Assembly (NCBI RefSeq): GCF_020097155.1
Contig: NZ_CP083691.1
Span: forward strand, 1,550,001 to 1,614,000
Length of the DNA stretch: 64,000 bases
From: Micrococcus porci
GTDB lineage: Bacteria; Actinomycetota; Actinomycetes; Actinomycetales; Micrococcaceae
Direction of reading: 5' to 3'
Positions 54,477-63,208 of this stretch are shown one piece after another. How positions within the stretch are numbered: the first letter of the stretch is position 1; the number at the start of each line of letters is the position of its first letter. A program made the position numbers and the translations under genes. Under the pieces are notes generated by a model. The model was not told the DNA's origin. It saw nothing but the letters and a program-made list of their open reading frames with translations, and made no database searches.

Positions 54477-56762
54477 GTGACCGAGCAGGACCGCCGCCCC
54501 GCCGCCCCGCCCCGCCGCGGGCGGATCGCCCGCCTGACCGGACGGCGCGCCACCGAGTACTCGCCGCTGCTGGAGCCGCTGATGCGCACGGTGCGCCAGA
54601 GCGCCACGCACGCCGAGCAGGAGGACATCGTCCGGGCCTTCGAGGTGGCCGAGCGCGCCCATCGCGGCCAGATGCGCCGTTCCGGCGACCCGTACATCAC
54701 GCACCCGGTGGCCGTGGCCACCATCCTGGCCGAGCTCGGCGTCACCGGGCCGACGCTGCTGGCGGCCCTCCTGCACGACACCGTGGAGGACACCGACTAC
54801 TCGCTGGAGCAGCTCACCGCCGACTTCGGCCCCCAGGTGGCGCTGCTGGTGGACGGCGTCACCAAGCTGGACAAGGTCACCTACGGGGCGGCGGCGCAGG
54901 CGGAGACGGTCCGCAAGATGGTCATCGCCATGGCCCAGGACGTGAACGTCCTGCTGATCAAGCTCGCCGACCGGCTCCACAACGCCCGCACGTGGCGCTA
55001 CGTCTCCCCGGAGTCCAGCGCGAAGAAGGCCCGCGAGACCCTGGACATCTATGCGCCCCTGGCGCATCGGCTCGGCATGAACACGGTGAAGTGGGAGCTC
55101 GAGGACCTCTCCTTCGCGGCCCTGCAGCCCAAGGTCTACGCGGAGATCGTCCGCCTGGTGGGGGAGCGCAACCCCGAGCGGGAGAAGCAGCTGGCGGCGC
55201 TGCGCGGCGTGCTGGAGGAGCAGCTGCGGGAGCAGCGCGTGCGGGCCACGGTCACGGGCCGCCCGAAGCACTACTACTCCGTGTACCAGAAGATGGTCAC
55301 GCAGAAGAAGGACTTCGCGCAGATCTACGACCTCACGGGCATCCGCGTCCTCGTGGACTCGGTGCAGGACTGCTACGCGGTGCTCGGCGTGGTCCACGCC
55401 CGCTGGAACCCCGTCCCCGGCCGGTTCAAGGACTACATCGCCGTCCCCAAGCTGAACATGTACCGGTCCCTGCACACCACGGTCATGGGGCCGGAGGGCA
55501 AGCCGGTGGAGATCCAGATCCGCACCTGGGAGATGCACCGGCAGGCGGAGTACGGCGTCGCCGCCCACTGGCGGTACAAGGCCGGCGCCCGCGGCGAGCT
55601 GGAGGCGGGGCGCTCCCAGCAGACGCCGGGGTGGCTGCGCTCGGTCATGGACTGGCAGGAGGACACCCGCGACCCCGACGAGTTCCTCGCCGCCCTGCGC
55701 ACGCAGATCGGTGCGGACGAGGTCTACGTGTTCACGCCCAAGGGGGAGATCCGCTCCCTGCCCGCCGACTCCACGCCGGTGGACTTCGCCTACGCCATCC
55801 ACACCGACGTCGGCCACCGCACCGTGGGCGCCCGCGTGAACGGCCGGCTCGTGCCGCTGTCCACCGTGCTGCGGCACGGGGACACCGTGGAGGTCTTCAC
55901 GTCCAAGGCGGAGGACGCCGGGCCGAGCCGCGACTGGCTGAACTTCGTGGTCTCGCCACGCGCCAAGTCGAAGATCCGCCACCACTTCGCCACCCGCCGC
56001 CGGGACGAGCAGATCGAGCGCGGCCGCGAGGCGTTCACCCGCCAGCTGCGCAAGGCCGGCCTGTCGGTGCAGCGCGTCCTCGGCGGCGAAGACCTGGGCG
56101 TCGTCGCCGGGGAGCTCGGCTATCACGATCCGGACACGCTGTTCGCGGCCATGGCGGACGGACACGTCTCGCCGCAGGCCGTCACGGAGCGGCTCGAGGC
56201 CCGCCTGGCGCCGCCGCCCGCCCCCACCGCCCCGGACGCGGAGCTGCGCGTCGGCGAGGTGGACCTCGCGGGGCTCGTCCCGGAGAAGGCCCGGCGTGCC
56301 CCCACGCGCTCGACGAACGAGGCCGGCGTCCTCGTGAACGGCGACGGCGGGGTTCTGGCCAAGCTCGCGCGGTGCTGCAACCCCGTGCCCCCGGACGAGG
56401 TCGTCGGGTTCGTCACCCGCGGCTCCGGGGTGTCCGTCCACCGCGGGGACTGCCGCAATCTCGCGACGATGCTCGAGAACGAGCCGGAGCGCCGCGTGGA
56501 CGTGGCCTGGGCACCCTCCCGGGACGCCGTGTACCTGGTGGAGATCCAGGTGCAGGCGCTCGACCGCACCTCGCTGCTCTCGGACGTCACCCGGGTGCTC
56601 TCGGAGAACCACGTGAACATCCTCTCCGCCTCCGTGAACACCACGCGGGACCGGGTGGCCATGAGCCGCTTCGTCTTCGAGATGGGCGACCCCAAGTTCC
56701 TCGAGCACGTGGTCAACGCGGTGCGCCGCATCGACGGCGTCTTCGACGTGCGCCGCACCTGA
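54477..56762 (+). CDS. rel: Bifunctional (p)ppGpp synthetase/hydrolase Rel
   Basis: A 761-residue long RSH enzyme. HD hydrolase domain (HPVAVATILAELG, HDTVEDTDYS with HD at 100-101); synthetase domain (YDLTGIRVLVDSVQDCY, RFKDYIAVPK, EIQIRTWEMH); TGS domain near 400-465 (VFTPKGEIRSLPADSTPVDF); a zinc-finger/helical region with CCNPVPPDEV; and a C-terminal ACT domain. With both HD and EIQIRT motifs intact it should both make and degrade (p)ppGpp in the stringent response. GTG at 54477 with AAGGAGG. Confidence 0.96.
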   Translation: MTEQDRRPAAPPRRGRIARLTGRRATEYSPLLEPLMRTVRQSATHAEQEDIVRAFEVAERAHRGQMRRSGDPYITHPVAVATILAELGVTGPTLLAALLHDTVEDTDYSLEQLTADFGPQVALLVDGVTKLDKVTYGAAAQAETVRKMVIAMAQDVNVLLIKLADRLHNARTWRYVSPESSAKKARETLDIYAPLAHRLGMNTVKWELEDLSFAALQPKVYAEIVRLVGERNPEREKQLAALRGVLEEQLREQRVRATVTGRPKHYYSVYQKMVTQKKDFAQIYDLTGIRVLVDSVQDCYAVLGVVHARWNPVPGRFKDYIAVPKLNMYRSLHTTVMGPEGKPVEIQIRTWEMHRQAEYGVAAHWRYKAGARGELEAGRSQQTPGWLRSVMDWQEDTRDPDEFLAALRTQIGADEVYVFTPKGEIRSLPADSTPVDFAYAIHTDVGHRTVGARVNGRLVPLSTVLRHGDTVEVFTSKAEDAGPSRDWLNFVVSPRAKSKIRHHFATRRRDEQIERGREAFTRQLRKAGLSVQRVLGGEDLGVVAGELGYHDPDTLFAAMADGHVSPQAVTERLEARLAPPPAPTAPDAELRVGEVDLAGLVPEKARRAPTRSTNEAGVLVNGDGGVLAKLARCCNPVPPDEVVGFVTRGSGVSVHRGDCRNLATMLENEPERRVDVAWAPSRDAVYLVEIQVQALDRTSLLSDVTRVLSENHVNILSASVNTTRDRVAMSRFVFEMGDPKFLEHVVNAVRRIDGVFDVRRT

Positions 56763-56798
56763 GCTGACCGGATCCGCTCCGCCCGCCCGGCGTCGCTG

Positions 56799-57410
56799 TC
56801 AGCCGTCCGCGCCGAGCGCGTCCAGCAGCATCCGCAGCCGGCGGCGTGCTCCGACGGAGCCGGGCCGGCGGGAGGGGCGGTCCAGCCGGTCCCGGAGCCC
56901 CTCCGCTCCGTGGGCGGCGATCACCCGGGCGGCGCGCCGGGCGTCGTCCGGGTCGCCCGTGAGCAGGAGGTCCTCCACGGTCCGGGCGGGCACCGTCACC
57001 CGGACGCCCTCCAGGACCTGCACGTCCTCCTCCGCCGGGGCCGCCCCCGTTGGACCCGCCGCGACGTCGGACTGCACCAGCCGCCAGGCCGGTGCCGCCC
57101 CGCCGGCGGGGAGCCGGTGGAAGTGGGGCACGGCCGCGTGGAGCCGATGCGGCGCGGGACCGCCCACGTGCACCCAGGCCGCCGATGGGCCGACGGCGGT
57201 CCATCCGGAGGCGAGGACCGGACCGCCCAGCAGGCCCAGGGCCGCGGCCCGGCCTGCCGGTTCGGAGGGCACGTCCACGGGTCGGTACACGCCCGGCAGC
57301 ACCGCCTCCAGCGTCCCTCGGGCCGCGAGCAGGCGCAGCTCCGGCTCCGTGAACGTCATGCCCGCCAGCTCCCACGCCGCCCCGCCGCGGCTCCCGTGCC
57401 CCTGATGCAT
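56799..57410 (-). CDS. AbiEi-like antitoxin-domain protein (orphan)
   Basis: A 203-residue protein. The segment LRLLAARGTLEAVLPGVYRPVD resembles the N-terminal winged helix of AbiEi-type antitoxins, and a middle region (VRVTVPARTVEDLLLTGDPDDARRAARVIAAHG) resembles the linker to the C-terminal domain. No AbiEii-type nucleotidyltransferase toxin is adjacent, so it is either orphan or a regulator. ATG at 57410 follows CAGGCT by 7 nt (leaderless); an internal ATG at 57359 (MTFTEPEL) is the alternative. Confidence 0.7.
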   Translation of the reverse strand: MHQGHGSRGGAAWELAGMTFTEPELRLLAARGTLEAVLPGVYRPVDVPSEPAGRAAALGLLGGPVLASGWTAVGPSAAWVHVGGPAPHRLHAAVPHFHRLPAGGAAPAWRLVQSDVAAGPTGAAPAEEDVQVLEGVRVTVPARTVEDLLLTGDPDDARRAARVIAAHGAEGLRDRLDRPSRRPGSVGARRRLRMLLDALGADG

Positions 57411-57417
57411 GCGCTAC

Positions 57418-57423
57418 AGCCTG
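57418..57423 (-). promoter_or_regulatory. -10 element of the AbiEi-like gene
   Basis: CAGGCT on the minus strand, 7 nt before the ATG at 57410. Confidence 0.35.
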
Positions 57424-57438
57424 GCAGAGACGGAGCGA

Positions 57439-57474
57439 CCCCCGGTCCCGCCTGTGGACAGGCGGGGCCGGGGG
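57439..57474. terminator. 16-bp terminator after the DUF349 gene
   Basis: Stem 57439-57454 / 57459-57474 with a TGGA loop and a single G-T wobble, 30 nt beyond the DUF349 stop in the minus direction. Confidence 0.75.
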
Positions 57475-57503
57475 CCGTCGTCGTGCCGCGCGGGCGGCGG
57501 GGG

Positions 57504-59141
57504 TCAGCGCAGCTCGGAGGCGGAGGCCTCCAGGGCCTGCTTCCACTGGAGGCGGGCGTCCAGGGCCTCCTGAGCCGTGGCGATCCTCTTCTGGTCGCCG
57601 GCCGCCTGGGCCTCGGCCAGGTCGGCCTCGAGCCCGGCGATGGTCTCCTCGAGCTGGGTCAGTGCGGAGTTCGTGCGCGCCTTGGTCTCGGGGTCGGTGC
57701 GGCGCCAGTGCTCGTTCTCGGCCTGCTTGAGGGCGTCCTCGAGCTTGCGGAAGCCGTCCTCCATGCGGCGGATGTCCCCGCGCGGGACCTTGCCGGCGTC
57801 CTCCCAGCGGCCGCGCAGCTCGTTGAGCGCCTTCCGGCCGGCCTTGAGGTCGGTGAACGGCAGGAGCTTCTGGCCGTCCGCCAGGATCTGCTCCTTGACC
57901 TTGAGGTTCTCCCCGAACTCGCGGTCCACGGCGGCGTTCTCCGCCTTGCGGGCGGCGAAGAAGACGTCCTGGGCGGCGCGGAAGCGGGCCCAGAGGGCGT
58001 CGTCCTCCTTGCGGGAGGCGCGGGGGGCGCGCTTCCACTCGTCCATGAGGTCGCGGTACTTGCCCGCGGTGACGCCCCAGTCGGTGGAGGAGGAGAGCTC
58101 CTCGGCGCGGGCGATGAGGCGCTCCTTGACCTGCTTGGCCTCCGCCGACCTGGCGTCGAGCTGGGAGAAGTGGGCGCGGCGGGTCTTGTCGAACTGGGTG
58201 CGGGCGCCGCGGAAGCGCTTCCACAGCCCGTCCTCCACCGACTTGGAGAGGCGGGGGCCGGCCTTCTGGGCGGTCTTCCACTCGTCGAAGAGCTCGGTCA
58301 TGCGGGCCGAGGCCTGCTTCCACGGCATGCGCTCGGCGGGGGTCGCGGCGAACTTCTCGGCCTCGGTGACGATGGCCTCGCGGGTGGCCAGCTGCTCTGC
58401 CTGGGCGGCCTGACGGCGCTCCGCCTCCGCGGCGCGGTAGTCGCCCAGGAGGGTCTCGAGGGCGGCGAGGCGGGTGCGCAGGGCGGGCATGTCGCCGACC
58501 ATGTGGCGCTCGGTGACGGCGGCGGTCATCTGCCCGAGCGCCTTGCCGAGCTCGGAGGACGGGGCGCCGGCGGCGATGCGCTGCTCGAACAGGGCCATCT
58601 GGGCGCGCACGTCGTCGTACTTGCGGACGAAGTACGCCAGGGCGTCCTGCTCGGTGGCGTCAGGGACCTGGCCCACGGCCACCTCGTCCGCGCCGTCCAG
58701 CAGGGTCACGTGGCCGTCCTCGGAGACGCGGGCGAACGCGGCGGCCTCCCCCAGCGGGGTCGGCTCCACGGAGGGGGCCGGGGCGACGGGCACCGCGGCC
58801 GTGGCGGGGCGGGGCGCGGCGGAGCGGGGCGCGGCGGAGCGCTTCAGGGCGGCCGGGGACGGCGCGGCGGGGACGGCCGGGGACGGCGCGGCCTCGGGGG
58901 TCTTCTCGGCGTCGGTCTCCGCGGCGTCGGCCGGCTCCTCGCCCTGGGCGGGGGCCGGGGCCTCCACGGACTCGATGGAGCCGAGGGCGTCGGCGAGGTC
59001 GGCCTGGGCGGCCGGGGTCTGGTCCTGCACGACCTGCTCCGGCGCGTCCTGCGCGGGGGAGGTCTGCTGGGGGGCGGCAGCCGGCGTCGCCTGCTCGGCG
59101 TCGGGGGTCTGCTGGTCGTCGGACTGAGGCTGGTGGGTCAC
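57504..59141 (-). CDS. DUF349 domain-containing protein
   Basis: A 545-residue protein. The first ~130 residues are Ala/Pro/Gln-rich and probably disordered. From ~170 to the end it is highly helical and charged, with repeated DUF349 units marked by W-K/R...R-F-R...F motifs (FDEWKTAQ, LWKRFRGARTQF, LMDEWKRAP, LWARFRAAQDVFF, LRGRWEDAG). The family's role is unknown. GTG at 59141 with AGGGAGAG is chosen; an upstream in-frame GTG at 59201 near a TACTCT -10 would add 20 residues. Divergent from hisS. Confidence 0.85.
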   Translation of the reverse strand: MTHQPQSDDQQTPDAEQATPAAAPQQTSPAQDAPEQVVQDQTPAAQADLADALGSIESVEAPAPAQGEEPADAAETDAEKTPEAAPSPAVPAAPSPAALKRSAAPRSAAPRPATAAVPVAPAPSVEPTPLGEAAAFARVSEDGHVTLLDGADEVAVGQVPDATEQDALAYFVRKYDDVRAQMALFEQRIAAGAPSSELGKALGQMTAAVTERHMVGDMPALRTRLAALETLLGDYRAAEAERRQAAQAEQLATREAIVTEAEKFAATPAERMPWKQASARMTELFDEWKTAQKAGPRLSKSVEDGLWKRFRGARTQFDKTRRAHFSQLDARSAEAKQVKERLIARAEELSSSTDWGVTAGKYRDLMDEWKRAPRASRKEDDALWARFRAAQDVFFAARKAENAAVDREFGENLKVKEQILADGQKLLPFTDLKAGRKALNELRGRWEDAGKVPRGDIRRMEDGFRKLEDALKQAENEHWRRTDPETKARTNSALTQLEETIAGLEADLAEAQAAGDQKRIATAQEALDARLQWKQALEASASELR

Positions 59142-59241
59142 CGCTGGAACTCTCCCTGACTGTGCCGCCGCGCCGGGGTGCGCGGCGGTGGGGATGGACA
59201 CGAACGCCCCCAGAGTACCGGCCGGGGCGCGGCCGCGCCCC

Positions 59242-59247
59242 TAGAAT
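59242..59247 (+). promoter_or_regulatory. -10 element of hisS
   Basis: TAGAAT, the closest match to TATAAT among the -10 candidates here, 88 nt upstream of the hisS ATG. The 194-bp gap 59142-59335 holds this and the divergent DUF349 promoter (TACTCT, 59217-59212); I see no T-box. Confidence 0.5.
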
Positions 59248-59335
59248 CGCACCAGCGCCGGGTCCGCGACGTCGTGCCCGGCCGGCCGACGTGCTCCCCG
59301 CGCCGGCCCCGCCCGCCCCTCCCCGAAGGAGACCC

Positions 59336-60712
59336 ATGTCCCGCAAGCAGTCGCTGTCCGGCTTCCACGAGTGGCTCCCCGCCGAGCGCATCGTGGAGCA
59401 GCACGTGCTGGACACCCTGCGGCGGACCTTCGAGCTGCACGGGTTCGCCGGCATCGAGACCCGCGCCGTGGAGACCCTGGGCCAGCTGCTGCGCAAGGGC
59501 GAGGTGGACAAGGAGGTCTACGCGGTCTCCCGCCTCGCCGAGGACCAGGAGGTCGCCGAGGGGGTCCGCGAGGCCAAGGACCCCTCGGACCCCAAGCGCC
59601 TGGCCCTGCACTTCGACCTCACCGTGCCCTTCGCCCGGTACGTCACCGAGAACGCCGGCCACCTGGCCTTCCCGTTCCGCCGCCACCAGATCCAGAAGGT
59701 CTGGCGCGGCGAGCGCCCCCAGGAGGGTCGCGCCCGCGAGTTCACCCAGGCGGACATCGACGTCGTCGGCGACGGCGAGCTCTCGCCTCGCTATGACGCG
59801 GACGTGGCCCTGGTGATGGCGGAGGCGCTCGGCGCCCTGCCGATCGGCGACTTCCGGATCCGCGTGAACAACCGCAAGCTCGCCGAGGGCTTCTACCGCG
59901 GCATCGGCCTGGAGGACGCGGCCGGTGTGCTGCGCAGCATCGACAAGCTGGAGAAGGTCGGCGCCGAGGAGGTCGCCCGCCTGCTGCAGGAGGAGGTCGG
60001 CGCCACCGCCGAGCAGGCCGCCCAGGCCCTGAAGCTGGCGGAGATCCGCACCCCGGACACGGCCTTCGTGGAGCAGGTGCGCGCCCTCGGCGTCGAGGAC
60101 CCGCTGCTGGAGGAGGGCCTGGCGGAGCTGGCCGACGTCGTCGCGACCCTGCACCGGCGCGCCCCGGGCCGCGCCGTGGCGGACCTGTCGATCGCGCGCG
60201 GCCTCGACTACTACACGGGCACGGTCTACGAGACCGTCCTGGTGGGCCACGAACAGCTCGGCTCGATCTGCTCCGGCGGCCGCTACGACGCCCTCGCCAC
60301 CAAGGGGAACCGCGCGTTCCCGGGCGTGGGCCTGTCCATCGGCGTGACCCGCCTGGTGATGCGCATGCTCTCCCAGGAGATGGCCGTCGCCTCCCGCGCG
60401 GTGCCCACCGTGGTCTACGTGGCCCTCACGCACGACGACGACTGGTCCCGCGCCCAGGACGTCGCCGCCGGCCTGCGCGGCCGGGGGATCGCCGCCGAGG
60501 TCGCCGTCTCCGCGGAGAAGTTCGGCAAGCAGATCAAGTACGCCGACCGCCGCGGCATCCCCTTCGTCTGGTTCCTCGGCGCCGAGGGCGCGTCGGACGA
60601 GGTGAAGGACATCCGCTCCGGCGAGCAGGTCCCGGCTGACGCGGCCACCTGGGCCCCGCCGGCGGAGGACCTCGTCCCGCAGGTCACCGAGTCGCCCCGC
60701 GCAGAGGACTAA
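59336..60712 (+). CDS. hisS: Histidyl-tRNA synthetase
   Basis: A 458-residue class II synthetase. Motif 2 (HQIQKVWRGERPQEGRAREF), the histidine-binding RGLDYYTGTVYE, motif 3 (FPGVGLSIGVTRL) and a C-terminal anticodon-binding domain (VYVALTHDDDWSRAQDVAAGLR) are visible. It charges tRNA-His. The N-terminal SGFHEWLP replaces the more common RGTxDxxP, a variant of the long actinobacterial and eukaryote-like branch. ATG at 59336 with GAAGGAGA. Confidence 0.96.
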   Translation: MSRKQSLSGFHEWLPAERIVEQHVLDTLRRTFELHGFAGIETRAVETLGQLLRKGEVDKEVYAVSRLAEDQEVAEGVREAKDPSDPKRLALHFDLTVPFARYVTENAGHLAFPFRRHQIQKVWRGERPQEGRAREFTQADIDVVGDGELSPRYDADVALVMAEALGALPIGDFRIRVNNRKLAEGFYRGIGLEDAAGVLRSIDKLEKVGAEEVARLLQEEVGATAEQAAQALKLAEIRTPDTAFVEQVRALGVEDPLLEEGLAELADVVATLHRRAPGRAVADLSIARGLDYYTGTVYETVLVGHEQLGSICSGGRYDALATKGNRAFPGVGLSIGVTRLVMRMLSQEMAVASRAVPTVVYVALTHDDDWSRAQDVAAGLRGRGIAAEVAVSAEKFGKQIKYADRRGIPFVWFLGAEGASDEVKDIRSGEQVPADAATWAPPAEDLVPQVTESPRAED

Positions 60713-60721
60713 GGGCGGGCC

Positions 60722-61477
60722 GTGGGCGCGGAGGGGGCCGGCCGCCCGACACGCCGTCCTTCGGGGCGTCCCTGGCGTCGCCGGGTCATGGACAGCGACG
60801 ACGGCCGCCTGTGGCTCGCGACGCTGCCCGCCCTGGCGGCGGGCGCGTCGGGAGTGCTGATCGGCCGCGAGGCGGCGGCCGAGTTCCCCTCCGCCGACTG
60901 GAGGGTCATGTTCTACGGGACCCTGGGCGTCACGCAGGTCGTCATGTACGTCGTGTACCTGTGGCTCACACTGCGGCGGTTCCACGGGCTGGACGCCCGC
61001 ACCCTGGAGCGCGACCTGCGCACGGTCAGCCGCGGCCCGCGACCAGGCTCCTGGGCGGTGCGCATGGGCCTGCCCTACGGCTCCACCCTGGGCTGGATGA
61101 CCTCCGTGTCCGTGGTGGCGCTGGTGATCGTGGTGGTCGTGATGCTGGACCCGGCGACGGCGGGGCAGCCGCTGCTCCGGGTGCTGTGCGCGCTCGTCGT
61201 CGTCTCCTCCTGGGCGGTCCTGTGGGTCAGCCAGGCCCTGGCGTACGCGCGGATGGCCGCCCAGCACGGAGGCATCGAGTTCACGGGGGAGGAGCCGCCG
61301 GTGTTCGAGGACTACCTGACGCTCTCCGCGTTCGTGTCGGCCCTGTTCGGCACGGGGGACGTTACGCTGACCGGTCGCCGCACCCGCCGGGCCATGCGCT
61401 CGCACGTCATGGTCGCCTTCGGATTCAACTCGATGCTGGTCGCGTCCCTCGCGACCCTGCTGCTGTCCCGGGGGTGA
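60722..61477 (+). CDS. DUF1345-like membrane protein
   Basis: A 251-residue protein with five to six hydrophobic segments. The last third (GTGDVTLTGRRTRRAMRSHV and the hydrophobic stretch after it) matches the end of DUF1345 proteins, a family of unknown function. GTG at 60722 with AAGGGCGGG upstream gives a basic N-terminal extension; ATG at 60788 is the alternative start but has no ribosome-binding site. It starts 9 nt after hisS and may be co-transcribed. Its TGA stop begins a perfect 17-bp tandem duplication. Confidence 0.72.
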   Translation: MGAEGAGRPTRRPSGRPWRRRVMDSDDGRLWLATLPALAAGASGVLIGREAAAEFPSADWRVMFYGTLGVTQVVMYVVYLWLTLRRFHGLDARTLERDLRTVSRGPRPGSWAVRMGLPYGSTLGWMTSVSVVALVIVVVVMLDPATAGQPLLRVLCALVVVSSWAVLWVSQALAYARMAAQHGGIEFTGEEPPVFEDYLTLSAFVSALFGTGDVTLTGRRTRRAMRSHVMVAFGFNSMLVASLATLLLSRG

Positions 61478-61508
61478 CCCGGAGTCGCCGTTGACCCGGA
61501 GTCGCCGT
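61475..61508. repeat. Perfect 17-bp tandem duplication
   Basis: TGACCCGGAGTCGCCGT at 61475-61491 is repeated exactly at 61492-61508. The first copy begins with the stop of the DUF1345-like gene; the junction T plus the second copy creates TTGACC. Confidence 0.95.
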
Positions 61509-61519
61509 CGGGACAGACT
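61491..61519 (+). promoter_or_regulatory. Promoter of the small PLDc_N-like gene
   Basis: TTGACC (61491-61496), a 17-bp spacer and CAGACT (61514-61519) form the best -35/-10 pair in the window. The -10 ends 6 nt before the ATG at 61526, so the mRNA is probably leaderless. Confidence 0.6.
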
Positions 61520-61525
61520 GCGGCC

Positions 61526-61786
61526 ATGACCCAGGCTCCGCTCATCCTGCTTGCCGACGACGGCGCGAACCCCCTGGTCCCCGCCGGTGCGGAGCTGCTC
61601 GCCGGCGCCGTGGGTGCGGTGTGCACCGTCCTGGTCGTGACAGCCGTGCTCCTGCTGGCCGTCACCCGGATGGACGCGTACCGGCGCCTGCTGTGGCTGG
61701 CGGTCGCCGTGCTCGTCCCGTTCCTCGGGGCGATCGCCTCGATCGTGATCGCCCTGCGCCAGCGGCGTCGCCCCGAGGCCGCCTGA
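61526..61786 (+). CDS. Small PLDc_N-like membrane protein
   Basis: An 86-residue protein with two TM segments (ELLAGAVGAVCTVLVVTAVL and LWLAVAVLVPFLGAIASIVI) and a basic C-terminus RQRRRPEA. The second hairpin (R-LLWLAVAVLVPFLGAI) is the pattern of PLDc N-terminal-like small proteins, as at 36529. Function unknown. Its stop is 10 bp from the convergent APC permease stop. Confidence 0.75.
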   Translation: MTQAPLILLADDGANPLVPAGAELLAGAVGAVCTVLVVTAVLLLAVTRMDAYRRLLWLAVAVLVPFLGAIASIVIALRQRRRPEAA

Positions 61787-61796
61787 GGCGTTCGGC

Positions 61797-63071
61797 TCAG
61801 CCGATCCGGTCCGGGCGGCGGGACCGCACGAACCAGCGCCCGCCCAGCCCGATCAGGAACACGCCCACCATCGCCGCGACGGACGCGGGCGGCAGCGTGA
61901 ACGCGATGACGAGGCAGAGCCCCAGGCCCAGCACGTTCACGGCCCGCGGCACGCGCAGCGTCCGCTGCTCCGGACGCAGCGTGAGCGCGGAGAGGTTGGC
62001 CACGGCGTAGTACACGAGCACGCCGAAGGAGCTGAACCCCACCACGGTGAGCACATCCGTGGTGAGCACCAGCAGGATCACGGCGACGGCCACCGTCACC
62101 TGCCCGGCCCACGGGACCGCGGTGCGTTCGTCCACTCGGGCGAGGGGGCGGGGCAGGTCGCCCTCGCGGGCCATCGCCATGCCCGTCCGGGAGATCCCGG
62201 CGAGCAGGTTGAGCATGGCCCCCGCGCAGGCGAGCACCGCACCGACGACGGCGGCCCAGCCCCATCCGGCCCCGAGGCTCGCCTCGAGTGTCGCCCGCAC
62301 CGGAGCCTCCGACGCCGCGAGCCCCGTGCCGCCGAGCGCGGCGACCAGCGCCGCGGCCAGCAGCGCGTAGAGCACCACGGTGAACGCCAGCGCGCCCAGC
62401 ACCGCCCGGGGGATCGTGCGCCGCGGGTCCTCCACCTCCTCGCCCATCGTCGCCACGCGGGCGTACCCGGCGAACGCGAAGAACAGCACACCGGCGGCCG
62501 CGAGGACGCCCGCCGGGTCCGCGGCCGAGACGGGCGTGTCCGCCGCGGCGCGTCCGCCCGCCAGCCCGGCGACGATCGTCAGCCCCAGCACCGCGAGCAC
62601 GGGAACGAGGATCGCCACCGTCGCCTGTGCCGTGCGGGTGATCCCGCGCAGCGCCACCGCGGTGAGGATCACCACCGCGGCAGCCCCGGCCAGGCGCGCC
62701 GCCAGGGGGGAGTCCGGGAAGAGGTACAGGCCCGCCGTCGTCGCCATGGCGGCCACGGAGGCCGTCTTGCCGGTGACGAAGCCCCAGCCGGCCACGAACC
62801 CGGCCGTGGGGCCGATCTGGCGCCGGCCGTAGACGTAGGTGCCGCCGGAGGCGGGGTGGACGGCGGCCAGCTGGGCCGTCGAGAGCGCGTTGCACGTGGC
62901 CACGGCGACGGCCAGCCCCAGAGCCGCCGCGAGGGCGCCGACGTGGCCTCCGGTCAGCAGCGCGGCCAGGCCCAGCGAGGTGAACGCGCCCGCGCCCACC
63001 ATGGAGCCGACCCCGATGGCGAGGGCGCCGCGCAGGGGCAGGCCGCGCGGGGCGGGGGAAGTGGCGGTCAC
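61797..63071 (-). CDS. APC-superfamily amino-acid permease
   Basis: A 424-residue protein with 12 hydrophobic segments. The first TM motif IGVGSMVGAGAF is the APC unwound-helix GxG substrate site; VHPASGGTYVYGRRQIGP and FFAFAGYARVATMGEEVEDPRRTIPRA are further family motifs. It probably imports an amino acid or polyamine; substrate unknown. GTG at 63071 has AGAGGA upstream; the frame back to 63176 crosses the aspS promoter and is rejected. A 5-bp hairpin around its stop codon (61792-61804) is too short to call a terminator. Confidence 0.87.
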   Translation of the reverse strand: MTATSPAPRGLPLRGALAIGVGSMVGAGAFTSLGLAALLTGGHVGALAAALGLAVAVATCNALSTAQLAAVHPASGGTYVYGRRQIGPTAGFVAGWGFVTGKTASVAAMATTAGLYLFPDSPLAARLAGAAAVVILTAVALRGITRTAQATVAILVPVLAVLGLTIVAGLAGGRAAADTPVSAADPAGVLAAAGVLFFAFAGYARVATMGEEVEDPRRTIPRAVLGALAFTVVLYALLAAALVAALGGTGLAASEAPVRATLEASLGAGWGWAAVVGAVLACAGAMLNLLAGISRTGMAMAREGDLPRPLARVDERTAVPWAGQVTVAVAVILLVLTTDVLTVVGFSSFGVLVYYAVANLSALTLRPEQRTLRVPRAVNVLGLGLCLVIAFTLPPASVAAMVGVFLIGLGGRWFVRSRRPDRIG

Positions 63072-63103
63072 GGAGGTTCCTCTCGACGGGCGGCGCGGGG
63101 CCC

Positions 63104-63109
63104 TAGACT
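63104..63109 (+). promoter_or_regulatory. -10 element of aspS
   Basis: TAGACT, 99 nt upstream of the aspS GTG. The leader holds a small CGTCCG-TGACC-CGGACG hairpin ending just before the GGAGAGGAAG ribosome-binding site; I see no T-box. Confidence 0.45.
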
Positions 63110-63208
63110 GGTGCGGACGAGTCCGCCCCGCCCGTACGGGTATCACACACGGCGGACCAGGAAATGAACCCCGCACATCGTCCGTGACCCGGACGGAGAG
63201 GAAGCCTC

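Noticed and set aside
59142..59201. GTG at 59201 as the start of the DUF349 protein.
   Set aside because: It has no ribosome-binding site and its spacing from TACTCT is 10 nt; the GTG at 59141 has AGGGAGAG at good distance. It is kept only as an alternative.
63072..63208. T-box riboswitch before aspS, and likewise before hisS (59142-59335).
   Set aside because: No T-box sequence, specifier loop or terminator/antiterminator pair is visible; only a 6-bp hairpin precedes the aspS ribosome-binding site.
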